Shown: positions 34,268 to 42,889, counted from the first letter of the stretch. The stretch is DNA of 64,000 nt from Methylobacterium sp. Leaf104 (GCF_001422885.1 NZ_LMMZ01000041.1:113241-177240), one strand, 5' to 3'. The notes: a model not told the origin generated them from the letters alone. Made by a program: numbers and translations.

Positions 34268-36106
34268 ATGCGCCTCCTGGTTGCCTGCGATCATCTGGCC
34301 CTGACCGGAGGCCTGATGCGGTTCGAGCGCGTCGGGCAGGTGCTGGCGCGTTGGGGCGGCGAGCTCGCCTTCCTGTGCCTGGGCGAGGGCGGCGCCGATC
34401 GGCCGGCCGGCTTCGCGAGCAGGCTCCGGCACCTGTCGCGCGCGGCGGCGCTGGAGGAGACCTGGGACGCCGTCATGGTCCCGGGCGGCGGCTTTCCCGA
34501 TGCCATCGTGGCGCGCCTCGCGAGCCTGCGAGACCCTCGCCTGGGCCTGCGCGTCCAGCATTTCCTGAACGGTCCCGGCCGCCGTGACGCCTATCGGCGC
34601 GTGACGCAGGCCTTCGAGCCCGACCTCATCCTCGTCAACAACGCGCATTGGCCGGAGGCGGATCTCGCCGCGTTCGGCCGGCCGGTCCGCCGGGTCGTCG
34701 GCGGGGTCGACTCGACCCTGTTCGCGCCGCCCGTCGCCCGGCCGCCGCGCACCGGGCGATACCGTCTCGGCGCCATCGCGAACAAGAATCCGGCCGCCCT
34801 GGTGGACGCCCTTCGCGCGCTCGGCGCCGCGTGGGAGCTGCACTGGTTCGGCCGTGCCGACCCGCGCGAGCCGGCGCCTCCGGACGACCTCCTGGCGTCG
34901 GGACGGATCGTCCGGCACGGCCCCCTGTTCGGCGAGGCGCTGGCCGCATTCTACGCCGGCCTCGACGTCTTCTGCAGCGCCGAGCTGCAGGCGGGCTGGT
35001 GCAACCCGGCCGCCGAAGCCATGGCCAGCGGAACGCCCCTCGTCACCACGCCGCACGGCACCCTGGCCTTCGCCGAGCACGACGTCACCGCGCGGGTGAT
35101 CGAGGTCGCCACGGGTCCCGCCATCGCGGCGGCCGTCGAAGCCGTGCGGGCCGATCCCGAACGCGCCGCGCGATGCGCCCGTGCCGGGCGTGCCCGCATC
35201 CGCGGCCTCACCTGGGAGGCCTATACGGCCGATCTCCTGGCGGCGATCCGCGGCGGGCTCGCGGATGGGACCGCTCCGGCCTGGGCCACGGCGCGCATCG
35301 CGGCGCTCGTGGCCGAACACGGTCCGGCCCCGGAGGATTTCGACGCGGCCGGATACCTTCGCCTGCATGCGGATCTCGCGGCCCTGTTCGGGCGCCCGTG
35401 GCAGGGCCTGCTGCACTACCTCGAACATGGCCGCCGCGAGGGCCGCCTCCATCCCTCGACGCGCAGCCGCGCGCAGGAGAAGGCCGCGCAGGCCGGGCGC
35501 ATCGCCCTCGTCCTCGACGGGCTCGACGGCTCCGGCAAGTCCAGCATCGCCCGGGAGGTCGCCGGACGGATCGGCGCGACGGTCCTCGATCCCTTCGGCG
35601 GCCGGATCGGCGGCCTCATGGTCCTCCTCGCCGAGCGGGGCGCGCATGCCCTGGCCGACGACGTCGCGCATGCCGCCGTGGCGCTGGCCCTGCAGCAGGC
35701 CCCCGACGGCCCGGTGGTCTTCGATCGGCACTGGTTCACCGCGTCGCAGCTCCTGTCGCCGGCCTACCGGGCGGGCTGGGCCCCCCACCCCCGCACGATC
35801 ATGTGCTGGGCGGATCGGCCCACGACGGTGGCCCGCCTGGTCGCGCGCGGGGACGCCCAGGCCCGCGCGCGCATGAGCGTCGAGCGGGTCGAGACCTACC
35901 GGCGCCTGGCGCAGGAGCTCGGCCTTCCTCTCCTCGACACCTCGCGCATCTCTCCGGCGCTGGCCGCCGAGCGCATCCTCCGGGACTGGTGGGCGAGCCC
36001 GCCCCCGTCATCCGGGAGCGGCCCGCAGGCGCACCCGCCGCCTCCGCAGGCGGGGGACCCGGAGGATGCGCTCGGCCCCCGCGCGGGCGGCGCCGGCCCA
36101 CCCTGA
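34268..36106 (+). CDS. Glycosyltransferase fused to a thymidylate-kinase-like P-loop domain
   Basis: A 612-residue protein. Residues 1 to ~320 are a GT-B glycosyltransferase (RLLVACDHLALTGGLMRFER, NKNPAALVDALRALG, then SAELQAGWCNPAAEAMASGT). Residues ~355-395 match the short module often seen in glycosyltransferase proteins (FDAAGYLRLHADLAALFGRP, HYLEHGRREGR). From ~410 a nucleotide-kinase-like domain begins with the Walker A VLDGLDGSGKSSIAREV and contains VVFDRHWFTASQLLSP in a DR(Y/H)-like position of thymidylate kinases. The C-terminal tail is proline-rich. It starts 4 bp after the upstream stop, so it is translationally coupled. The fusion suggests phosphorylation tied to glycan assembly, or a P-loop used for regulation. 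Confidence 0.78.
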   Translation: MRLLVACDHLALTGGLMRFERVGQVLARWGGELAFLCLGEGGADRPAGFASRLRHLSRAAALEETWDAVMVPGGGFPDAIVARLASLRDPRLGLRVQHFLNGPGRRDAYRRVTQAFEPDLILVNNAHWPEADLAAFGRPVRRVVGGVDSTLFAPPVARPPRTGRYRLGAIANKNPAALVDALRALGAAWELHWFGRADPREPAPPDDLLASGRIVRHGPLFGEALAAFYAGLDVFCSAELQAGWCNPAAEAMASGTPLVTTPHGTLAFAEHDVTARVIEVATGPAIAAAVEAVRADPERAARCARAGRARIRGLTWEAYTADLLAAIRGGLADGTAPAWATARIAALVAEHGPAPEDFDAAGYLRLHADLAALFGRPWQGLLHYLEHGRREGRLHPSTRSRAQEKAAQAGRIALVLDGLDGSGKSSIAREVAGRIGATVLDPFGGRIGGLMVLLAERGAHALADDVAHAAVALALQQAPDGPVVFDRHWFTASQLLSPAYRAGWAPHPRTIMCWADRPTTVARLVARGDAQARARMSVERVETYRRLAQELGLPLLDTSRISPALAAERILRDWWASPPPSSGSGPQAHPPPPQAGDPEDALGPRAGGAGPP

Positions 36107-36134
36107 CGGTCACGCCGTCCGCCGCGACCGCCGC

Positions 36135-37001
36135 TCAGCGGACGCTCGGATCGGCGGCGAGACGGGCGCGGATGGCCTCCGTGAGGCCGCCCTCGAACAG
36201 CAGCGCCGAGCCGTAATGGTACTCGATGTCGAAGGCGCGGCGCGAGTTCATGGACAGGGAGGCGCTGTGCAGGGCGAGGAGGCGGCCCTCGGCGTCGAAC
36301 AGGCCCGAGCCGGAGCCGCCATAGCCGTTGTTGCAATCGTGCCGGACGCGCCGGATCGCGTCCTCGCTCGGCGGGTCGACCCGGTGGATCGTGCAGGGCT
36401 CGAGGCTGCTCTGGCCGGGATAGTTCGCGTGGCCGCCGGGCGAGACCATGACCACGGGCACCGGCGCGGACCCGGTCGGCAGGTCGGGCGGGGCCGGCAC
36501 CGGCTGCGGGCGCACGCCCTCGGCCGGCGCCGCCAGGTCGACCAGCGCCCAGTCGTCCGTGATGTGGAGGGACATCGCCCCCGGCACGGTGCCGAGGCGC
36601 AGGGACCCGGGGGCGAAGTCGTAGTTCCGGCCGCCGATCTGGAAGAAGCAGTCGGCGATGTCGCGCGTGGGCTCCAGGTGCCGGCTGCGGAAATTATGGG
36701 CGTTCAGGACCACGAGGCGCCGGCTGCCGATCAGCCAGGCGGCCGCCGCCTTCCGGGGGATGCCGTCCGCCCGGCAGTAGAGCACGCCGGCGCCGGGATA
36801 GCGGGCGTAGTCCGCCCCCGCCAGTTCGCGCCGGTCGTCCCGCGGATAGAGCGCCGCCCATCGCTGCGGGCCCTCCGCCCGGCCCGCAGCGCTCCAGCCG
36901 AGGCCGACGAGCCCGGCACCGGCGAGCGCGAGGCGCAGGAGCGCTGCGCCTCCGCGTCGGGGCCGATTCGCCCGCACCGGTCCGCTGCACCCCTGGCCCA
37001 A
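36135..37001 (-). CDS. Secreted trypsin-like serine protease
   Basis: A 288-residue S1-type protease with a signal peptide (RRGGAALLRLALAGAGLVGL). The triad is visible: His102 in VVLNAHNF, Asp150 in DWALVDL and Ser230 in GYGGSGSGLFD. A conserved Cys pair (Cys118 in ADCFF and Cys223 in HDCNNG) may form a disulfide. The first codon used is TTG 37001, 4 nt after the stop of the mxaW-like gene. GTG 36977 gives a neater signal peptide and is a good alternative. It lies behind the mxaW-like gene on the same strand, so it may be co-transcribed and methanol-controlled. Its target is unknown. Confidence 0.75.
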   Translation of the reverse strand: MGQGCSGPVRANRPRRGGAALLRLALAGAGLVGLGWSAAGRAEGPQRWAALYPRDDRRELAGADYARYPGAGVLYCRADGIPRKAAAAWLIGSRRLVVLNAHNFRSRHLEPTRDIADCFFQIGGRNYDFAPGSLRLGTVPGAMSLHITDDWALVDLAAPAEGVRPQPVPAPPDLPTGSAPVPVVMVSPGGHANYPGQSSLEPCTIHRVDPPSEDAIRRVRHDCNNGYGGSGSGLFDAEGRLLALHSASLSMNSRRAFDIEYHYGSALLFEGGLTEAIRARLAADPSVR

Positions 37002-37005
37002 GCGC

Positions 37006-37305
37006 CTACTCGTCGGCGTTCTGGTGGACAGAGACGCAGATCTTCACCGCCTGCTCCAGCTTGGTCTCGCGCGGATTGCCGATATTGGCCGTCTCTTCGA
37101 GGCAGCGGACGAAGTACTCCCGGTCGAGCTGGGGCGAGAGGCTCGAGAAGGCCTTTCCCATCCGGGTGGCGAAATCGACCCGGTCCGCCGTCGGCGTGCG
37201 CGACCAGTTCGCCACCGGATCGTCCAGGGTCAGGCGCGCGGCCTCGGCCGCCGAGGCCACGCCGACAGCACACCACAACAACACACTCAGACGACGGATC
37301 ATCAT
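37006..37305 (-). CDS. mxaW: MxaW-like small secreted protein
   Basis: A 99-residue protein with a signal peptide (IRRLSVLLWCAVGVASAAEA) and a mature part of ~77 residues with two cysteines (VRCLEET, KICVSV). In M. extorquens a small gene of unknown function, mxaW, lies divergent from mxaF and is methanol-regulated; this gene has the same place, direction and size class, so the name is given by position. The open frame extends upstream to 37599, but the double ATG at 37305/37302 fits the signal peptide and leaves the intergenic promoter free. Its function is unknown. Confidence 0.65.
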   Translation of the reverse strand: MMIRRLSVLLWCAVGVASAAEAARLTLDDPVANWSRTPTADRVDFATRMGKAFSSLSPQLDREYFVRCLEETANIGNPRETKLEQAVKICVSVHQNADE

Positions 37306-37688
37306 CGCAAGTCTCTTTCCAGGATCCCAAGCGTTCCGATGCGTATCACCATCCTTCCACTGGGCTGATCCTGTCAATTCGTGCGCTGAAATTCGGCGCA
37401 TTGCCAGATCGGGGCCGTCTTTATTCCGAATTTCACCGCACGGATTGCCGATTGATCCCGATAAAAAAATGCCAACTGGCCGCAGACAGCATGAAAGACA
37501 AATGCTTCTATGAATAGCCAGCCGATCAGTAATAAAACATTCATAAGAAGCTCTATATCTCAAGATATTCTTATGGATACGGCGGGTTCCTGGGATCAAT
37601 ACAGGAGCTCGTCCTGACCCGGCAAAATCAAAGGCCGTGCCGGACCGAACGGTCGACGGACGCGGCCATCAGGGTAGGAGACGTTGGG
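37306..37688. promoter_or_regulatory. Divergent mxaW / mxaF regulatory region
   Basis: About 380 bp, clearly AT-richer than the neighbourhood between 37410 and 37600. Candidate mxaF promoter boxes are CAGACA at 37483-37488 (methylotroph mxaF -35 boxes are reported as AAGACA) and TATGAA at 37509-37514. Downstream, TAATAA-N4-TTCATAAGA at 37530-37548 resembles what I recall of the M. extorquens mxaF leader. A strong AGGAG ribosome site at 37676-37680 lies 8 nt before the mxaF ATG. The box assignments are tentative. Confidence 0.5.
37542..37575. promoter_or_regulatory. Overlapping inverted repeats in the mxaF leader
   Basis: CATAAGAA (37542-37549) and its exact complement TTCTTATG (37568-37575) form an outer dyad. 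A second perfect dyad, ATATCT-CA-AGATAT, sits at 37555-37568. The two have different centres and cannot both pair in RNA, so they could be a switchable leader structure or a protein-binding site for mxa regulators. Confidence 0.5.
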
Positions 37689-39572
37689 ATGAACAGGTTT
37701 CTGGCTTCGGTCTCGGTGATGGCGCTCGGCGCCCTGGCGCCGATGGGTCTGCCGAGCATCGCCTCCGCGAACGACAAGCTCGTCGAGATGGCGAAGGACG
37801 ACGCGAACTGGGTGATGCCCGGTAAGAACTACGACTCCGACAATTACAGCCCGCTCAAGCAGATCAACACCAGCAACGTGAAGGACCTGAAGGTGTCCTG
37901 GACGTTCTCCACCGGCCTGCTCAACGGCCACGAGGGCGCCCCGGTGGTGGTGGACGGGAAGATGTACGTCCACACCTCCTTCCCCAACAACACCTTCGCG
38001 CTCGGCCTCGACGATCCGGGCAGGATCCTCTGGCAGGACAAGCCCAAGCAGAACCCGGCCGCCCGCGCGGTGGCCTGCTGCGATCTCGTGAACCGCGGCC
38101 TCGCCTACTGGCCCGGGGACGGCAAGACGCCGGCGCTCATCCTCAAGACGCTGCTCGACGGCAACGTCATGGCGCTCAACGCCGAGACCGGCGAGACCGT
38201 CTGGAAGGTCGAGAACTCCGACATCAAGGTCGGCTCGACGCTGACGATCGCGCCCTACGTGGTCAAGGACAAGGTCATCATCGGCTCCTCCGGCGCCGAG
38301 CTCGGCGTGCGCGGCTACCTCACCGCCTACGACGTGAAGACCGGCGCTCAGGTCTGGCGCGCCTACGCCACCGGCCCGGACAAGGACCTGCTGCTGGCCG
38401 ACGACTTCAACATCCGCAACGCCCATTACGGCCAGAAGGGGCTCGGCACCTCCACCTGGGAGGGCGATGCCTGGAAGATCGGCGGCGGCACGAACTGGGG
38501 CTGGTACGCCTATGATCCCGGCACCAACCTGATCTACTTCGGCACCGGCAACCCGGCGCCCTGGAACGAGACCATGCGTCCGGGCGACAACAAGTGGACG
38601 ATGACGATCTTCGGCCGCGACGTCGACACGGGCGAGGCCAAGTTCGGCTACCAGAAGACCCCGCACGACGAGTGGGACTATGCCGGCGTCAACGTGATGA
38701 TGCTGTCGAACCAGAAGGACAAGGACGGCAAGGACCGCAAGCTCCTGACCCATCCGGACCGCAACGGCATCGTCTACACGCTCGACCGCACGGACGGCTC
38801 GCTGGTCTCGGCCAACAAGATCGACGACACCGTCAACGTCTTCAAGTCCGTCGACCTGAAGACCGGCCAGCCGGTGCGCGATCCGGAATACGGCACCCGG
38901 ATGGACCATCTCGGCAAGGACATCTGTCCCTCGGCGATGGGCTACCACAACCAGGGCCACGATTCCTATGATCCGGAGCGCAAGGCGTTCTTCATGGGCA
39001 TCAACCACATCTGCATGGATTGGGAGCCCTTCATGCTGCCCTACCGCGCGGGTCAGTTCTTCGTCGGCGCGACGCTGAACATGTATCCGGGTCCGAAGGG
39101 CGACCGGCAGAACTACGAGGGCCTCGGCCAGATCAAGAGCTACAACGCCATCACGGGCGCGTTCCAGTGGGAGAAGATGGAGCGCTTCGCGGTCTGGGGC
39201 GGCACGACGGCCACCGCCGGCGGGCTGGTCTTCTACGGAACGCTGGACGGCTACATCAAGGCGCGCAGCTCGGACACCGGCGACCTGCTCTGGAAGTTCA
39301 AGATGCCCTCCGGCGCCATCGGCTACCCGATCACCTACACCCACAAGGGCGAGCAGTACGTGGCGATCTACTACGGCGTCGGCGGCTGGCCGGGCGTCGG
39401 CCTGGTCTTCGACCTGCAGGACCCGACCGCCGGCCTCGGCGCGGTGGGCGCCTTCAAGAAGCTCGCCAACTACACCCAGATGGGCGGCGGCGTGATGGTG
39501 TTCTCGCTGGGCGGCAAGGGTCCCTACGACGATCCGAACGTCGGCGAGTACCAGACCGCGGCGGCCAAGTAA
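37689..39572 (+). CDS. mxaF: Methanol dehydrogenase large subunit MxaF (PQQ, calcium type)
   Basis: A 627-residue periplasmic quinoprotein that oxidises methanol to formaldehyde and passes electrons to cytochrome cL. A 27-residue signal peptide ends SIASA. In mature numbering every active-site residue falls at its known place: Glu55, the vicinal disulfide Cys103-Cys104 under PQQ, Arg109, Glu177, Trp243, Asn261, catalytic Asp303 and Arg331. The segment EWDYAG has Ala at 305, where lanthanide XoxF enzymes have Asp, so this is the calcium enzyme. Tryptophan-docking propeller repeats are complete. Its start has a strong AGGAG site. It heads the mxaFJGIRSACKLDEHB cluster. Confidence 0.98.
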   Translation: MNRFLASVSVMALGALAPMGLPSIASANDKLVEMAKDDANWVMPGKNYDSDNYSPLKQINTSNVKDLKVSWTFSTGLLNGHEGAPVVVDGKMYVHTSFPNNTFALGLDDPGRILWQDKPKQNPAARAVACCDLVNRGLAYWPGDGKTPALILKTLLDGNVMALNAETGETVWKVENSDIKVGSTLTIAPYVVKDKVIIGSSGAELGVRGYLTAYDVKTGAQVWRAYATGPDKDLLLADDFNIRNAHYGQKGLGTSTWEGDAWKIGGGTNWGWYAYDPGTNLIYFGTGNPAPWNETMRPGDNKWTMTIFGRDVDTGEAKFGYQKTPHDEWDYAGVNVMMLSNQKDKDGKDRKLLTHPDRNGIVYTLDRTDGSLVSANKIDDTVNVFKSVDLKTGQPVRDPEYGTRMDHLGKDICPSAMGYHNQGHDSYDPERKAFFMGINHICMDWEPFMLPYRAGQFFVGATLNMYPGPKGDRQNYEGLGQIKSYNAITGAFQWEKMERFAVWGGTTATAGGLVFYGTLDGYIKARSSDTGDLLWKFKMPSGAIGYPITYTHKGEQYVAIYYGVGGWPGVGLVFDLQDPTAGLGAVGAFKKLANYTQMGGGVMVFSLGGKGPYDDPNVGEYQTAAAK

Positions 39573-39597
39573 GGCTCGGCACCTCGACCCACGGAGG

Positions 39598-39735
39598 CGT
39601 CCCTCTCCCCCTCGCGGGGAGGGGGCAGGGGTGGGGGTGGCCGGGCGGCCCCCGGCCGACCGGGGCACGCGCAGCCGCCTCCACCTCCGACGCCTCCCCG
39701 CAGGGGGGAGGAGAGCCACCGCCCGGCTCTCCGAA
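39598..39735. repeat. GC-rich intergenic hairpin repeat between mxaF and mxaJ
   Basis: The 198-bp gap contains a block with CTCTCCCCC near its left end and GGGGGGAGGAGAG near its right end, plus an inner CCCC-TCGC-GGGG hairpin and a G-rich run. This look is typical of dispersed intergenic palindromic repeats in GC-rich proteobacteria. Placed after mxaF it could stall or protect the transcript, giving more mxaF than downstream mRNA. Confidence 0.6.
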
Positions 39736-39770
39736 GACTCCGACCACCAAAGAACAACGGAAACGCCCTC

Positions 39771-40634
39771 ATGTCCTTCGCCAAGGGATGCCTGTCCGTC
39801 GCCGCGCTCCTCGCCCTCGGCGGAGCCGCGTTCGCGCAAGGCGACACGAAACAAGCCGGCACGGGAGCCGCGCCCGACGACAGGGTCCTGCGGGTCTGCG
39901 CCGCGAACCAGCCCCCGCTCTCGCTCAAGGATGGCAGCGGCCTGGAGAACCGCATCGCCGCCGCCGTCGCCGAAGCGATGGGCCGCACGGCGCAGTTCGT
40001 CTGGTCGGACAAGGCGGCGATCTACCTCGTGCGCGACAGCCTCGACAAGAAGCTCTGCGACGTGGTGGTCGGCCTCGACAGCGACGACCAGCGGGTGCTC
40101 GCGACGAAGCCGTACTACCGCAGCGGCTACGTGTTCGTCACCCGCGCCGACCGCGACCTCGACGTGAAGTCCTGGACCGATCCGCGCCTCAAGACCGTCG
40201 ACCACATGGTGGTCGGGTTCGGCACGCCCGGCGAGGTCATGCTGAAGGATATCGGCCGCTACGAGGAGGACATGGCCTACCTCTACTCGCTGGTGAACTT
40301 CCGCGCGGCCCGCAACACCTACACGCAGATCGACCCGGCCCGGATGATCAGCGAGGTCGCGACCGGCAAGGCCGATGTGGCGGTCGCCTTCGGCCCGGAC
40401 GTCGCCCGCTACGTGAAGGACTCGGCCCAGCCCCTGCGCATGACCCTGGTGCCCGACGACACCACCCGCAGCGACGGCCGGAAGATGCCGCAGAGCTTCG
40501 ACCAGTCCATGGGCGTGCGGCGGGACGATGCCGCCCTGAAGGCCGCCCTCGACGCGGCGATCGTCAAGGCGAAGCCGAAGATCGAGGCGATCCTGAAGCA
40601 GGACGGCGTGCCCCTCGTCCCCCTGACGAACTGA
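39771..40634 (+). CDS. mxaJ: MxaJ, periplasmic methanol dehydrogenase maturation protein
   Basis: A 287-residue protein with a signal peptide (CLSVAALLALGGAAFAQ) and a periplasmic solute-binding-protein fold of the amino-acid type (LRVCAANQPPLSLKD, RSGYVFVTRADRDLDVKSW, MVVGFGTPGEVML). MxaJ is needed for active MDH and is thought to help assemble or stabilise MxaFI, rather than to transport a ligand. Order and length match M. extorquens mxaJ. GGAAA lies ~8 nt before the ATG. It is separated from mxaF by the hairpin repeat. Confidence 0.95.
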   Translation: MSFAKGCLSVAALLALGGAAFAQGDTKQAGTGAAPDDRVLRVCAANQPPLSLKDGSGLENRIAAAVAEAMGRTAQFVWSDKAAIYLVRDSLDKKLCDVVVGLDSDDQRVLATKPYYRSGYVFVTRADRDLDVKSWTDPRLKTVDHMVVGFGTPGEVMLKDIGRYEEDMAYLYSLVNFRAARNTYTQIDPARMISEVATGKADVAVAFGPDVARYVKDSAQPLRMTLVPDDTTRSDGRKMPQSFDQSMGVRRDDAALKAALDAAIVKAKPKIEAILKQDGVPLVPLTN

Positions 40635-40747
40635 GGCGGAGCCCGACGCGGCCTCGCCGAGATCTGCCCCCATCGCCAGCGCCCGGACGGGCCGCTGGTC
40701 CAGCCCCGCCCGGCCGGTCAGCCGCCCGGCACCATCAGGTCGATTTC

Positions 40748-41341
40748 ATGCGTGATACCCACGGCTTCCTGGCCATCTGCCTCGGCTTCGCTGCCGTCCT
40801 CGGCGGCGTCGCGGCCCTGGCGCAGCCCGCCGCCGGCCCCCAGACCGGCTTCGTCTTCCGCAACACCGTCACGGGCGAGCAGCTCAACGTCGCCGAAGGC
40901 AAGGAGGGCGGCCGCGACACCCCGGCGGTGAAGGACTTCTTCCAGACCGGCAAGAACGCCTACATCGACGACAAGTCCTGCCTGCGCAACGGCGAATCCC
41001 TCTTCGCCACCTCGTGCTCCGGCTGTCACGGCCACCTCGCCGAGGGCAAGCTCGGGCCGGGGCTCAACGACAATTACTGGACCTATCCGGCCAACACCGA
41101 GGACACGGGCCTGTTCGCCACGATCTTCGGGGGCGCCAACGGCATGATGGGCCCGCACAACGAGAACCTGACCCCCGACGAGATGCTCCAGGTCATCGCC
41201 TGGATCCGCCACCTCTATACCGGTCCGGTCCAGGATGCCGTCTGGCTCACCGACGCGCAGAAGAAGAACTACACGCCCTACAAGCAGGGCGAGACCTTCC
41301 CCAAGGACGTCAAGGGCCAGTGTCCTCCGCTGGCGGAGTGA
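40748..41341 (+). CDS. mxaG: Cytochrome cL (MxaG), electron acceptor of methanol dehydrogenase
   Basis: A 197-residue periplasmic c-type cytochrome. After a signal peptide (AICLGFAAVLGGVAALAQ) a single heme site CSGCH occurs at residues 90-94. The long acidic N-terminal and C-terminal extensions (GGRDTPAVKDFFQTGKNAYI, QGETFPKDVKGQCPPLAE) are typical of cytochrome cL and distinguish it from small class I cytochromes. It takes electrons from MxaF-bound PQQ and hands them to cytochrome cH. The ATG at 40748 has CAGG about 8 nt upstream; 113 bp separate it from mxaJ. Confidence 0.95.
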   Translation: MRDTHGFLAICLGFAAVLGGVAALAQPAAGPQTGFVFRNTVTGEQLNVAEGKEGGRDTPAVKDFFQTGKNAYIDDKSCLRNGESLFATSCSGCHGHLAEGKLGPGLNDNYWTYPANTEDTGLFATIFGGANGMMGPHNENLTPDEMLQVIAWIRHLYTGPVQDAVWLTDAQKKNYTPYKQGETFPKDVKGQCPPLAE

Positions 41342-41433
41342 CGTCCGAGGAAGTCACGGCGCCATCCGTGAGCCACCACGGCGCAGAGCCGCAACAACGA
41401 TCCCCCAACAAGCGATCGAACAAGGAGACGACC

Positions 41434-41724
41434 ATGCGGACATTCATCACGGCCCTGGCGATCGGTGCGGGCGCGCTGCTCGCGGTCCCGGCGCTCGCCT
41501 ATGACGGCACCAAGTGCAAGGCCGCCGGCAATTGCTGGGAGCCCAAGCCCGGCTTCCCCGAGAAGATCGCGGGCACGAAGTACGATCCGAAGCACGACCC
41601 GAAGGAGCTCAACAAGCAGTCCGAATCGATCAAGGCGATGGAGGAGCGCAACAAGAAGCGCATCGAGGCCGCCAAGAAGACCGGCAAGTTCGAGTACGAC
41701 GTCACCAAGCTGTCCTCGAACTGA
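41434..41724 (+). CDS. mxaI: Methanol dehydrogenase small subunit MxaI
   Basis: A 96-residue precursor; signal peptide 1-22 ends PALA, giving a mature subunit of 74 residues, the normal size. Cys28 and Cys34 (GTKCKAAGNCWEPKPG) form the known disulfide. The rest is a lysine-rich helix (IKAMEERNKKRIEAAKKTGK) that wraps around MxaF in the alpha2-beta2 enzyme. A perfect AAGGAG site lies 7 nt before the ATG. Its presence confirms a MxaFI rather than XoxF enzyme. Confidence 0.97.
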   Translation: MRTFITALAIGAGALLAVPALAYDGTKCKAAGNCWEPKPGFPEKIAGTKYDPKHDPKELNKQSESIKAMEERNKKRIEAAKKTGKFEYDVTKLSSN

Positions 41725-41854
41725 TCCCGCCCGCCCGTCCGAGCGAGATCGGCGGCTGCTCCCCCCAGGGCGGCCTTCGAGACGACCGCGATCCGGCTGG
41801 GCGACCTCCAGGCGCTCCCGCCTCGGTCGCGGTCGTTCCCCTCAAGGCCCATCC

Positions 41855-42889
41855 ATGATGAACCAGATCCGCTCCGGCGACGCGATGCTCACCGACTGGC
41901 GCGAGGCGGCCGGCCGCTTCGAGGCGACGGTGGGCGCTGCCGTGCTCGGACAGGCCCGCGCGATCCGGCTCCTGACCATCGCGCTCTTCGCCCGCGGCCA
42001 CGTGCTGCTCGAGGGCGATGTCGGCGTCGGCAAGACGACGCTGCTGCGCGCCGTGGCCCGGGCCGTCGGGGGCGCCTATGCCCGCGTCGAGGGCACCGTC
42101 GACATGATGCCCACCGATCTCGTCTACCACACCTATCTCGCCGAGGACGGCCGCCCCCGGGTCGAGCCGGGTCCGGTCCTGCGGCGATCCGAGGACCTGT
42201 CGATCTTCTTCTTTAACGAGATCAACCGGGCCCGGCCCCAGGTCCACGCGCTGCTCCTGCGCCTGATGGCCGAGCGCACGCTCACGGCTTTCAATCGGGA
42301 GTACCGGTTTCCCAACCTCCAGGTCTTCGCCGACCGCAACCGCGTGGAGCGCGAGGAGACCTTCGAACTCCCGGCGGCCGCCCGGGACCGCTTCCTCATG
42401 GAGATCGGGCTCGAGGCCCCCCGGGATGCCGAGGTCCGCCGCGCCCTGATCTTCGATCCGCGCTTCCACGACACCGACGCGCTGATCGCCGGCCTCGACG
42501 GCGGCGTCCTGGACCATGCCGCCCTCCCGGGCATCGCCGCGGCGATCCAGCACGGCATCCAGGCGAGCCCGGCGATCGAGGCCTACGTGATCGGGCTCTG
42601 GGAAGCGCTGGTGCGGCCGGGAGCGGCCGGCATCCGCCTGCCCGGCCTCGACATGGAGGCCCTGGTCCAGGGCGGGGCCTCCCCCCGCGGCGTCGCCTTC
42701 CTGGTCCGCGCCGCCCGCGTCCGCGCCTGGCTGGAGGGCCGCGACTGGATGGTGCCGGAGGACGTCCGGGCGGTCTTCCCCGAGGTCATGGCCCACCGGG
42801 TCTTCCTGGAGCCGGTCTACGAACTGCGCCGGGCTGCCATCATGCCCGACCTCTGCCGGGCCGTGTTCGAGACCGTGGCGGCGCCGTGA
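41855..42889 (+). CDS. mxaR: MxaR, MoxR-family AAA+ ATPase
   Basis: A 344-residue cytoplasmic AAA+ protein of the MoxR group. The Walker A motif is GDVGVGKTT near residue 55, Walker B is FFFNEINR near 125, and sensor and arginine-finger regions follow (ARDRFLMEIGLEAP). MoxR ATPases work with VWA-domain partners as metal-insertion chaperones; here the partners are MxaC and MxaL. In M. extorquens the R-S-A-C-K-L-D genes are needed for calcium insertion into MDH. It starts 130 bp after mxaI, and its stop overlaps the mxaS start (TGATG). Confidence 0.94.
   Translation: MMNQIRSGDAMLTDWREAAGRFEATVGAAVLGQARAIRLLTIALFARGHVLLEGDVGVGKTTLLRAVARAVGGAYARVEGTVDMMPTDLVYHTYLAEDGRPRVEPGPVLRRSEDLSIFFFNEINRARPQVHALLLRLMAERTLTAFNREYRFPNLQVFADRNRVEREETFELPAAARDRFLMEIGLEAPRDAEVRRALIFDPRFHDTDALIAGLDGGVLDHAALPGIAAAIQHGIQASPAIEAYVIGLWEALVRPGAAGIRLPGLDMEALVQGGASPRGVAFLVRAARVRAWLEGRDWMVPEDVRAVFPEVMAHRVFLEPVYELRRAAIMPDLCRAVFETVAAP

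Noticed and set aside
37313..37599. N-terminal extension of the mxaW-like gene to 37599
   Set aside because: The extension would cover the AT-rich mxaF promoter region and hide a good signal peptide that begins at the double ATG at 37305.
37689..39572. The methanol dehydrogenase as a lanthanide XoxF enzyme
   Set aside because: The position two after the catalytic Asp is Ala, not Asp, and mxaI plus the mxaRSACKLD calcium-insertion genes follow.
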